DNA of 64,000 nucleotides, from positions 8,502,501 to 8,566,500 of the forward strand of contig JAYKKT010000064.1 of assembly GCA_036023115.1 (NCBI GenBank), given 5' to 3'. The translations under genes and the position numbers were made by a program. Below are positions 12,096-20,599 of this stretch, piece by piece; the first letter of the stretch is position 1; each line of letters opens with the position of its first letter. The notes under the pieces are model-generated. The model did not search any database and was not told the origin of the DNA. It was given only the letters and a program-made list of their open reading frames with translations. The stretch comes from Brasenia schreberi. Lineage: Eukaryota; Streptophyta; Magnoliopsida; Nymphaeales; Cabombaceae.

Positions 12096-12289
12096 TGTTA
12101 AAGATTATCCATCTAGTCATGTAAATGTTAAGTTATGTAAATGTCGGTAATGTTAAGTCATGTAATGTCGTAATTTTGGTCTTAGTTTAGGCTATGTTTA
12201 CTTAGTAATAGGTAATTAGTCTTAGGGGTAATTTAGTCTTTCAAGTTAGGTAGATTATATATAATCAGGTTAGGGCAAATCATAGGTTT
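12096..12289 (+). repeat. 5' LTR of nested copia, first ~194 bp only
   Basis: Aligns without gaps to 16379-16572 with only a few substitutions, then loses all similarity. About 128 bp of LTR and the primer site are missing or replaced by unrelated sequence (12290-12504). Within the LTR an ATGTTAAGTYATGTAA unit is repeated in direct order. Confidence 0.88.
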
Positions 12290-12504
12290 CATTGGCAGTC
12301 GTCAATATCTAGTGTAGCAGAATTTCCTGATTTATTAAAGGCAAAAGAAATCTTTTTTCTGCATCATTGAACAACAACCCTATTCTTGGATTCATCATTA
12401 TCAGACGAATCTCCAGATCTATTAAATAGTGCCTAGAAAAAATTTTTCTATATTGTTACTAGAATAAGATTGTTACAGATATTTTTACGCGGAGTTGATT
12501 ATCA

Positions 12505-13260
12505 ATGGAAAGTAAAGGCAAGGTAATTGAAACTCCATTCATGAGTTCTAAATAAGTAATGAATGAAAAAGCAGAAATTTTTTAGATCACTACGACAAAG
12601 TTGGATGGAAGAAATTATCTGGAGTGGTGTAGGTCAGTGGAACTAGCTGTTGTAGCTAGGGGGAGATGGACTCATCTCATGGGTCAGACACCTATTCCAA
12701 AAATACATGATACTCACTATCCTGCTTGGCGAAGGCAAGATGCCTAATCTCATCCTAGCTACTTCAATCCATGATTCCTTCCATTGCAAAAACCTTCATG
12801 TTTCTTGAATCAGCTCATGAGATTTGGTGTGCAGTCTCCGAAGCGTACTCCAGATAAAAGAATGTGGCCAAAGAATATGAGATTTTGGAAAAGATAAGAA
12901 AGTATAAACAAGGAAATAGATCTATCAGCGAATATTATGAAGATCTTCGAGGTCTCTGGGACGAACTTCTCTATTATACTAATATCAAGTGCTCAGCTTG
13001 TTACAATGAAAGAAATATTAAAATTGAAAAGAAGAAAGTGTTTGACCTATTGTGGGGTGTAAATCTTGAATTTGAGTCAGCAAAACTGAATATCTTAAGT
13101 AGAGAAGAACTACCTTCACTGGGCACAGTTTACTCTTTATTAATCAGAGAAGAAGATCGCAGAAATCTTGAGAAGGATAATGTTCATATTACAGATCAAC
13201 ATGCACTACAAGCCAGAGGAGACTGTTCAAACTTTCGTGGACGAGGTGGACATTAGAGTC
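12505..13260 (+). pseudogene. copia gag of nested element, broken
   Basis: Likely start ATG 12505 (MESKGKVIE). Recognisable blocks are YLEWCRSVELAVVARGR, SISEYYEDLRGLWDELLYY and LNILSREELPSLGTVYSLL (12864-13256). RG-rich and zinc-knuckle remnants follow near 13250-13340. Stops occur in the first third. Confidence 0.87.
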
Positions 13261-13559
13261 GAGGCCGTAGATGTGGTAGATTTCATTCTGATGACAGAGA
13301 GAAACTTGTTTGTTCGCATTGTGAAAAATCATGACATACTAGGAAACATTATTGGGAATTACACGGCAAACCAGATTATTATAGAAATCGTAATCACTCG
13401 GTTCATGCTGCAGAGAATTCAGCTCCAAATATAGATGGAATTCAAGAGATTATTAAAAGAATAGATGGTCTTAACATAAATTATTCGAACAATCCCCATC
13501 TTCTTTGTCTCAGGCTTCAGTTGCTTAGGCTACACATACAGTGAAGGGTAACCACTTTT

Positions 13560-14893
13560 CTCATTCTGAATAAAAAACTTGGATAATTGATTCAGGGGCT
13601 ATTGATCACATGGTAGGAGAGTTATCATATTTTTCAGAATACAAAACTCTTAAAAACAAATAACTGATTAAGTTGGCAGATGGTTCTTATTCTTATATGA
13701 TTGGATAGGAAAGTGTACCCACATGTTTTTCAGACTTAAAATCAGTATATCATGTTTCCAGTTTTCTGATAAATCTCTTTTCAGTTAGCTCTATGATTCG
13801 TACTTTGAATTTTTACGTAGCCTTTCATCCTATTGATTGTGTATTTCAGGATCTGAAGACGGGAAAAACCTTTGGTCATGGTAAATTACAAAAAGAATTA
13901 TACATTCTGGAAGACTACTCTCAGCCTACATCTTCCTCAAGTGCTTCAACAGCAACAGTTCAGGATGGAGAACTTCGTCTTTGGCATTATCGTCTTGGTC
14001 ATTTACTTGTGTCGAAACTTCCATATGTTATACCTTACCTTAGAGTCCAGTTCAATAAATCTCAGTTTGAATGTGAAGTTTGTCAGCTTGGGAAACACCA
14101 AAGAGCTCCTTATCCTTTAAGTAACTCTAGGCGATCCCAACCCTTTGAATTTCTACATTCTGATATATGGGGTCCCAGTGCAGTTACTTCGTTGTTTGTT
14201 CATAAGTATTTTGTCTCCTTTATTGATGATTGTACTCGTCTCACTATCGTTTATTTAATAAAAACAAAATATGAAGTTTCCTCTATCTTTCCCATTTTGC
14301 ATAAATATATTCTTACTCAGTTCAATGCTTCCATGAAAATTCTTTGGTCAGATAATGGGGGAGAATATATTGGTGACAAACTACAAGAGTATCTACGATC
14401 ACAGGGCATTATTCATCAGACCTCTTGTTCGTATACACCTCAACAAAATGACATCGCTAAACGGAAAAATCGTCATATTCTTGAGGTAGCCAGAACTCTA
14501 TTACTTCAAAATAATGTTCTTAAATTCTACTGGGGAGAAGTTGTCCTTACTGCTGTTCATGTAATCAATCGAATGCCAAGTAATACACTCCAGGGTGTAA
14601 GTCCTATGCAATGTCTTGATAAAGAATCGAAACCTTTCCATATAGTGCCTCATATATTTGATTGTACCTGTTTTGTGCATATACATCTTTCTAATCGTGA
14701 TAAACTTGATGCAAAGTCCGTTAAGTGTATTTTTCTTAGCTATTCAAACTCTCAAAAAGTGTATAAATGCTATGACCCACTTTTTAAAAAACTATATGTT
14801 TCATGGATGTCACCTTCTCAGAGTCTACTCCCTATTACTCTTCCAAAGAATCAACTATACCTCCATCGAGTAGTACTCCTGTCCTTCCACTAG
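13560..14893 (+). pseudogene. copia protease remnant and integrase (long open frame)
   Basis: A decayed protease (WIIDSGAIDHM, about 13578-13612) precedes a 366-codon open frame from 13793. This holds the pre-integrase LWHYRLGHL motif with CEVCQLGKHQ (zinc-binding), HSDIWGP, FIDDCTRLTIVYLIKTKYEV, WSDNGGEYIG, PQQNDIAKRKNRH and YWGEVVLTAVHVINRM. The catalytic Glu of the usual GVAERKN motif reads Lys here (DIAKRKN), so the enzyme would be inactive even though the frame is open. Confidence 0.9.
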
Positions 14894-15029
14894 TTCCTAG
14901 TGAATGGGAGTATAATGCAGAATCAAAGGAGATACTGATGTATAAGAAAGGACCGAGAAAGATTGTTTAATCTCAAGAAGAACCATGTACTAAAGAGAAT
15001 TCTCCTGAATCAGATCCTCAATTGCAAAT

Positions 15030-16371
15030 GGAAGATCAAGTGGAAGAAGACCTGGAGATCCCTATTGCCATTCGCAAAGGTAAACGCTCATGTGTACGGT
15101 ATCCTATCTCCAACTGTGTGTCATACGCAAACACTTCTGACATAGAAAGATATAAAGTATTATTTGGTTGCAAAAGGGTTCACTTAAACATATAACATAG
15201 ATTATTTTGAAACATTTGCATCTGTAATCAAGATCAATATTGTTAGAGTACTTTTCTCGGTAGTTGCAAAGTTGGATTGGGCATTCTGACAATTTGATGT
15301 CAAAAATGCATTCTTGAACGGAGACTAGAAGAAGATGTGTACATGGAATCTCCACTGATTTGATAAGAGGAAGTATGGCTCTAAGGTATGCAAATTGAAA
15401 AAAATCCTTTGTATGGCTCAAATAATCACCTAGAGCATGGTTTGATAAATTTACTCAATTGTAAGGAAACAAAGATATTCTCAAGGTCGATTGATCATAC
15501 TGTTTATGAAGTTCTCACCTGTAGGAAGAGTTACTATTTTGATAGTTTATGTAGATGACATTATCTTTACAGGAGATGATGTTGATGAAATGGAGAGATT
15601 GAAGAAATGCTTAACATCAAGAATTTGAAATCAAAGATTTGGGATCTTTTGAGATATTTTCTTGGCATGGAGGTGGCTCAAACAAAGTTAAGGGATCATG
15701 GATCTCACAAAGGAAATAAATACTTGATCTATTGAAGGAAACGGAGATGATAAGTGGTTGCAAACCCGCTAAAACACCAATGGAAGTAAATCAAACCAAG
15801 AACCATATGGATGCAGTGTATAGAATTCTTCGATGTCTCAAATCGACATCCAGCATGGGTTCTACTCTATACTAAATCATACGATATGTGTATTGAACTT
15901 TATTCTGATGTAGATTGGGCAGGTTCTCATGATGATCGTAAATCAACCTCAGGTTATATAACATTACTTGGCGGAAATATTATATCATGAAAAAGCAAAA
16001 AACAGACAGTTGTTGCCAAATCTACAGTCGAAGCAGAATACAGAGCAATAACACAAGCTATGTGGGAAGAAAAATGGGTATACTCATTAATATGTGAACT
16101 TGGAATTACTTCTGTTCAGCCAATACCACTATATTATGATAGCAGTGCGGCGATTCAGATGACATCTAAACCAGTATACCATGAAAGAACCAAACATATA
16201 GAAATTGATTGCCACTTCATCAAAGAGAAAATTTCCAATCAAGAATTCAAGTTGGAGTATGTTCAGTCATCAAAACAAAGAGCTGATTTTTTGACTAAAG
16301 CTACTACCAGTAGACAACTCAAGGACACTTTATCCAAGTTGGGTGTTCTCAATATCTTTCACCCAGCTTGA
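15030..16371 (+). pseudogene. copia RT-RNase H of nested element
   Basis: RT is heavily decayed (about 15180-15790): a VYVDDIIFTGDD-like motif near 15545-15580 is surrounded by frameshifts. RNase H is better preserved from about 15890: SDVDWAGSHDDRKSTSGYI, then STVEAEYRAITQAMWEEKW. The 16060-16371 frame reads YYDSSAAIQMTSKPVYHERT and ADFLTKA and ends at a stop just before the polypurine tract. Confidence 0.9.
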
Positions 16372-16378
16372 GGGGGAG

Positions 16379-16700
16379 TGTTAAAGATTATCCATCTAGT
16401 CATGTAAATGTTAAGTTATGTAAATGTCGGTAATGTTAAGTCATGTAATGTCGTAATTTTGGTCTTAGTTTAGGCTATGTTTACTTAGTAATAGGTAATT
16501 AGTCTTAGGGGTAATTTAGTCTTTCATGTTAGGTAGATTATATATAATCAGATTAGGGCAAATCGTAGGTTTTATGAATGTGGGACTGGACGGCAGCCAG
16601 AGTGCTGTTCTCTTGGTGTTTGGGACAGATTGAAGGCACGTCCTCAATCTGTCAAATTTTGTAAGTTTTCTTCTCACTATTAAATGATTATATTTTATCA
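16379..16700 (+). repeat. 3' LTR of nested copia
   Basis: 322 bp from TGTTAAAG to TTATCA, preceded by the purine run GAGGGGGAG and followed by TAAAG. It is the full-length version of the truncated LTR at 12096. Confidence 0.92.
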
Positions 16701-17430
16701 TAAAGAAGACAAAAATGGAAGACTGCGGGGGTATGCTCTATTTCCATTGAAATTCAAAAGGAAGTTGTTGGAAATTCTAATAAACCCTATGAAGATGTGG
16801 GGAGATATCAAAGATTAGTGGAAAAATTGATATATCTCATAATTACCAGACCCGATATAAGTTTTGTGGTAAGCTATGTTAGTAGATGGATGCATTCACC
16901 ATCAAGGCACCATATGAATAATGTATTTCATATCATTAGATATCTGAAATCATCTATTACCCATAATTTACTTTACTCTCCACATGGATCACTTGATATT
17001 AAGATTTCTTCAGATGTTGATTCGACAGGTTCCACAGATGATAGAAGATCTATTTCAGGGTATATAGTCGGTTGTGGCTCGATAAGTGCAGAGACAGAAT
17101 ATCATGCAATCACTCTTGGTATGTGGGAGGGTTTATGGGTAATGTCACTAATGGAGGAAACTGATTTTGGAAGAAACTCTCCGATTAATTTCTTTACTGA
17201 CAGTAAGACAACACTTAAAATAGCCTCCAATCTAGTCTTTCATGAAAGAACCAGGCACATTGAAGTAGATTGTCACTTCATTCGAGAGAAGGTGGACCAT
17301 AAAATATTCAATCTCATTCATTTTCATTCATAGAATCAGTTAGCAGATATTCTTACTAAACCAGTGGCTGCAAATGGACTAAAGAAGGCTCTTTGCAAGT
17401 TGGGATCTCTACTATTAAGACTCAACTTGA
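16701..17430 (+). pseudogene. copia RT/RNase H, 3' part of the 8129-17720 element
   Basis: Resumes the interrupted RT of the outer element (KKTKMEDCG). It continues with GRYQRLVEKLIYLIITRPDI, a YVSRWMHSPSRHHM block, RNase H residues SISAETEYHAITLGMWEG, FTDSKTTLKIASN and FHERTRHIEVDCHFIREK (frame 16797-17333). It ends before the polypurine tract at 17428. Confidence 0.9.
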
Positions 17431-17437
17431 GGGGGCG

Positions 17438-17720
17438 TGTTGAAGACTATTTACTTTTATTGTTAATTATCTAGTTTGGGTCGTCTGGCTCCTATGATCC
17501 AATAGGAACCGTATGTCATATCTTTTACTTACTAGGGGTAGATTAGTCTTTCAAGTTATAAACCATTATATATACTAACCCTAATTATAATAAGTCTTTA
17601 AGTGAAATAAAGAGAAAGAGTGGGCGACTACACAGGTGGAGGCGTCGGCTCTCGTTTCACTTCAGTGATGAAGATTTGTATGATTTGTGATGTGTTTATG
17701 TTTTGGGTTCTTTACAAAAA
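17438..17720 (+). repeat. 3' LTR of the 8129-17720 copia element
   Basis: Starts TGTTGAAGACTATTTAC after AGGGGGCG and matches the 5' LTR at 8129. It carries an imperfect GGCTCCTAT / ATAGGAACC inverted repeat near 17490-17513. The right end is somewhere in 17715-17720, because the A-run blurs the boundary. Confidence 0.88.
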
Positions 17721-17815
17721 GGGGGTTGGTCATAGCCAGCCCCCAACGTTTAGGGGCCTGACCCTATGGCCCTGGAGGCTAGGCCTTGAGGGCAGGGCCC
17801 AATGGGACAGACCTT
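17721..17815 (-). repeat. LTR of the minus-strand copia element, right piece
   Basis: GC-rich LTR sequence with GGCCCTGG/AGGGC arms, continuing the piece at 7960-8128. It is followed by CTCCTCAAATTG, which on the minus strand is the polypurine tract before a 3' LTR. Confidence 0.6.
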
Positions 17816-18335
17816 CTCCTCAAATTGACTGCCCCATGACTTGAAGTTTTCCAATCAAAAACTGAAATTGTGGTTCTGGTAGTGACTAGCTGATATTCAT
17901 ATATTACAAATTATAGTGCTAAATTGCCTTATAGATGCTCTTCATGGACGTAATGATAGTCTATCTCGATGTACTTAGTCCGCTCAATGTATGGTTGTTG
18001 GTGATATATATATATATAGCACTTTTGTTGTTGCAATACATGGTTGGAGGAATATCTAATGTTACATCTAAGTCCTAAAGTAGTCGTTTGAGTCAAGTTA
18101 ATTCAGTGGTTGTGTTGGTCATTGTAGATACTTCGCTTCAGTGGAGGAAAGAGACACATTTTGTTGTTTCTTCTATTTCCATGATATAAGAGAATTACCA
18201 AGAAACATTTAGTAAACAATACTACAATGCATATCATTTACATTACCACCCAATCAACATCAATATATATAGTTAACTGAAGTAGAGAAGAAGATAATAG
18301 AAATACTCTCTTATGTGAGGTTTGTCGAATATATC
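17816..18335 (-). pseudogene. copia RNase H, 3' end of the minus-strand host element
   Basis: The minus strand encodes a decayed YIERTKYIEIDYHYV motif at about 17940-18000, equivalent to the FHERTKHIEMDCHFV block of copia RNase H. Further RNase H and active-site remnants run up to 18335. The frame is cut at 18340 by the gene-capturing element and continues at 20600. A short (AT)n run lies near 18007. Confidence 0.75.
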
Positions 18336-18340
18336 GAAAA

Positions 18341-18611
18341 TGTTGAAGGATATGATTTTAGAGTCAGTTTTAGTAAATTTGATGTTTTAGGTATTATTGT
18401 AATTGCGTACTAAGGACATTTTGGTCATTTTTTGTTTTACAACTCATTATATAGGGTTAGAAGTTTGTATTAGGGTTAAGAGATTGTGATTAGGAAAGAG
18501 AGAAAGAGAGTGGCATGGCCTCCATTGGAGGTTTGTCCCATCCTTCGTTCTCCCATGTTTTTCCTCTTCAATGTGTTTAATATTCTACTACGCTACTCCC
18601 GAATTCCAATA
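18341..18611 (+). repeat. 5' LTR of the peroxidase-carrying element
   Basis: 271 bp, highly similar to 20316-20594 and clearly related to the LTRs at 42879-43179 and 45733-46021 on the other strand. It carries a perfect CCTCCA-T-TGGAGG inverted repeat. Confidence 0.9.
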
Positions 18612-18624
18612 TGGTATCAGAGCG
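18612..18624 (+). other. primer binding site
   Basis: TGGTATCAGAGCG directly abuts the 5' LTR; one base differs from the copia consensus. Confidence 0.87.
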
Positions 18625-18708
18625 ATTGATTGTTGCAAGCAGAAAAAAGAAAAAGGGCGAGTTGCAGTCAAAGGGAAAGAGAGAGGGAGATAGCGGTTGA
18701 ACGCATCC

Positions 18709-19305
18709 ATGGCTTATAGTTTGGTGTTGATGATGTTGGTGACAAAATTCGTTCTAAGTGGTTTCGGAGTCGTCGGGACTCTCACTGGACTTCTACGAAA
18801 AAACATGCCCTTGGGTGATTCAGGCGGTTAAAGAGGTGGTGGAGAAGGTTGTGCAAAAGGAGCCGCGAATGGGCGCGTCGCTGCTGCGCCTTAAATTCCA
18901 TGATTGCTCTGTCAATAGTTGTGACACGTCTGTCCTTTTTGACGACACTCCAATCTTTGCCGAGGAGAAAAATGCCTCTGGTAACGTGAACTCCTTGAGA
19001 GGATATGAAGTAATCGACGACATCAAGGCCATTATGGATAAGGCTTGCAGTGCATCAATCATCTCTTGTGCGAATATCATAGCCCTCACAATAAGAGATT
19101 CTGTTGTTTCACTTGGAGGGCCATCATGGGAAGTGCAGCTAGGAAGAAGGGATGCCAGAAACGCGAATAAGAGATCTCCCATGGCCTCAAATCAACCTGA
19201 CCAGACTCATAAGCAGATTCCAAGAAAAGGGTTTGGACCTCAAAGACTTTCCTCTCTGCCTCACACACCATCGGTCAGGCTCAGTGCATATCAGATTCTT
19301 TAAAA
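18709..19305 (+). pseudogene. class III peroxidase, processed fragment captured by the LTR element
   Basis: The ATG at 18709 starts a signal-peptide-like run (MAYSLVLMMLVTKFVLSGF). After a frameshift the 18758-19303 frame reads LSLDFYEKTCP, the heme-distal RLKFHDCSVNSCDTSVLFDD, RGYEVIDDIKAIMDKAC, SCANIIALTIRDSVVSLGGP and LGRRD. The proximal-His HTIGQAQC motif lies near 19264 in another frame. These are secreted plant heme peroxidases with four conserved disulfides. Sequence runs uninterrupted across places where family members usually have introns, which points to a cDNA origin. About half of the mature enzyme is missing, so it is non-functional. Confidence 0.9.
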
Positions 19306-19500
19306 AGGGTTGAACAGAGAGCTCGGGAGGAAAGTGAGAAAATGTGTCAGCAAGAGCAGGAACAACTTGCTGAAAAAAAGAAGGCGAGATTTGACTCTTC
19401 GAGCAAGAATCACTGCAAAGGCTCAGGAGAAGAAATCAAAATTGATGTTTCTTCGTTGGGCTGATCACCATAAGAAGCTATGCAATTTTTTTAAGAACTA
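19306..19500 (+). pseudogene. Glu/Lys/Gln-rich coding-like fragment, unidentified
   Basis: One frame reads RVEQRAREESEKMC then QQEQEQLAEKKKARFD, a charged, coiled-coil-like stretch that starts immediately after the peroxidase part. Another frame is open and basic. It may be a third captured gene fragment or the tail of an altered transcript. No family was recognised. Confidence 0.4.
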
Positions 19501-19559
19501 AAGCTGAGCCACCAATACTTTTACATGCCAATAAAGCAGGTAGCCAAGACGATGAACAT

Positions 19560-19735
19560 TGGATTGACGAGAGAGGTTTACCTGCACGTGAACTGTTCAC
19601 TAAAATGCTCAAGAAGAGATTATTAACATGCACATCAAGTGTTTGATTCAATGCCTAAGAGAGATATTTACCTGCACATCAAGTGTTTGAGGAAATATTC
19701 AAGAGGGATGCAAATTCAGAAAAATATTGCAAAAG
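19560..19735 (+). pseudogene. PPR-protein fragment captured by the LTR element
   Basis: Three PPR-like repeat ends appear in succession in different frames: ARELFTKMLKKR (19584), AHQVFDSMPKRD (19630) and AHQVFEEIFKRDANS (19674). The A-x-Q-V-F-D-x-M-P-x-R-D signature is typical of plant PLS-class pentatricopeptide proteins, which act in organelle RNA processing. The fragment is decayed and short, so its source gene cannot be named. Confidence 0.6.
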
Positions 19736-20315
19736 ATATAAAGTAGTACGTGATGATTGCCTTCATGGGAAAAACAGCTGAATGCACATAGAAGGAAAGA
19801 TAAGGCAGAAAAATATTCTATACTAATATACTATCGTATAAACATGAAGGCAATCAACTGTTCCAATAAAGGAAACAGTGTTCCAGGAGGGCTGGAAAAA
19901 TGGCTACATTCACCATGTGAAGGGGCGCAAACCGACTAGTATGAGCAGAAGTGTGTATTATACTATTTGAGTGATAGAGAGAGGGTACTCAACCAACACA
20001 CCGGCAACAGTCACCATGTGAAGGGGCATAGGAAAAGCCGTGTGAAGTGTGTATGGTGGAGATAGTACTTTCTACCACAAAAGATTAACTTTATCAACAG
20101 TAGAAAAGCATGACTTTTGAAGTGTAGTTGCCGAATCACTTCATGGAGAAGAAGAAATAGAGAGGGAACAACCCATACCCATAGAAGGGTCGTGTGTTAC
20201 TCATGTAGATTTAAAGAACCCTCAAAGAGATCGTTAGTGCATATCTGGTGAAGAAAGAACTAGTTTTTTGGCAAGTTTGGAGTTCGAAGTATCTCACTCC
20301 CAACTTGAGGGGGGG
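19736..20315 (+). other. 3' interior of gene-capturing element, unassigned
   Basis: No coding similarity was recognised. CCATGTGAAGGGGC occurs twice (near 19912 and 20014). The last about 45 bases before the LTR (AGTTTGGAGTTCGAAG... CCCAACTTGA) are shared with the element at 42879-46021 and end in the polypurine tract. Confidence 0.6.
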
Positions 20316-20594
20316 TGTTAAGGATATGATTTTAGAGTCAATTTTAGTAAATTTAATGTTTTAGGTATGCTTGTAATTGCCCGTAGTACTAAGGATATTT
20401 TTGTCATTTTCTGTTTTACAACCCATTATATAAGGGCTGGAAGTTTGTATTAGGGTTAACAGGTTGTGATTAAGAAAGAGAGAAAGAGAGGGGGGCGACC
20501 TCCATTGGAGGTCTGCCCCCTCCTTCGTTCTCCCATATTTTTTCTCTTCAATGTGTTATTTAATCTTCCGCTACGGTACTCCCGAATTCTAACA
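20316..20594 (+). repeat. 3' LTR of the peroxidase-carrying element
   Basis: 279 bp, from TGTTAAGGATATG to TTCTAACA; pairs with 18341-18611. The host copia sequence resumes at 20600. Confidence 0.9.
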
Positions 20595-20599
20595 GAACA

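Larger units (their letters stand above)
12096..16700 (+). mobile_element. nested Ty1/copia element inserted in the RT of 8129-17720
   Basis: It begins TGTTAAAG and ends TTTTATCA and is flanked by TAAAG on both sides. The order is LTR (partial), gag, protease, integrase, RT, RNase H, polypurine tract (GAGGGGGAG), LTR. The 5' LTR matches the 3' LTR for only about 194 bp, and no primer site is seen after it. The copy therefore suffered a replacement or deletion after insertion. The RT part is much more decayed than the integrase. Confidence 0.93.
8129..17720 (+). mobile_element. Ty1/copia retrotransposon split by a nested copia insertion
   Basis: LTRs lie at 8129-8400 and 17438-17720, with a perfect tRNA-Met primer site at 8404 and a polypurine tract (AGGGGGCG) before 17438. 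The coding order is gag, protease, integrase, RT, RNase H. Removing the nested element 12096-16700 with one 5-bp duplication rejoins the RT/RNase H region. GGGGG flanks both ends (8124-8128 and 17721-17725) and may be the target duplication. The frames are broken, so it is not autonomous. Confidence 0.9.
18341..20594 (+). mobile_element. non-autonomous LTR element carrying host gene fragments (peroxidase, PPR)
   Basis: LTRs lie at 18341-18611 and 20316-20594, with primer site TGGTATCAGAGCG at 18612 and polypurine tract GAGGGGGGG before 20316. Flanks are GAAAA (18336-18340) and GAACA (20595-20599), a 5-bp target duplication with one mismatch. The 1.7-kb interior has no gag, protease, integrase or RT. 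It holds an intronless class III peroxidase fragment, a Glu/Lys-rich stretch and PPR-like repeats, all in sense. It must have moved using proteins of another element. Its LTRs and 3' subterminal stretch match the element at 42879-46021. Confidence 0.88.

Noticed and set aside
18820..19182. Open frame of 120 codons on the minus strand
   Set aside because: Shadow of the captured peroxidase.
18709..19303. A functional peroxidase gene
   Set aside because: It has at least two frameshifts, lacks its C-terminal half, has no introns and is enclosed by LTRs with a target duplication.
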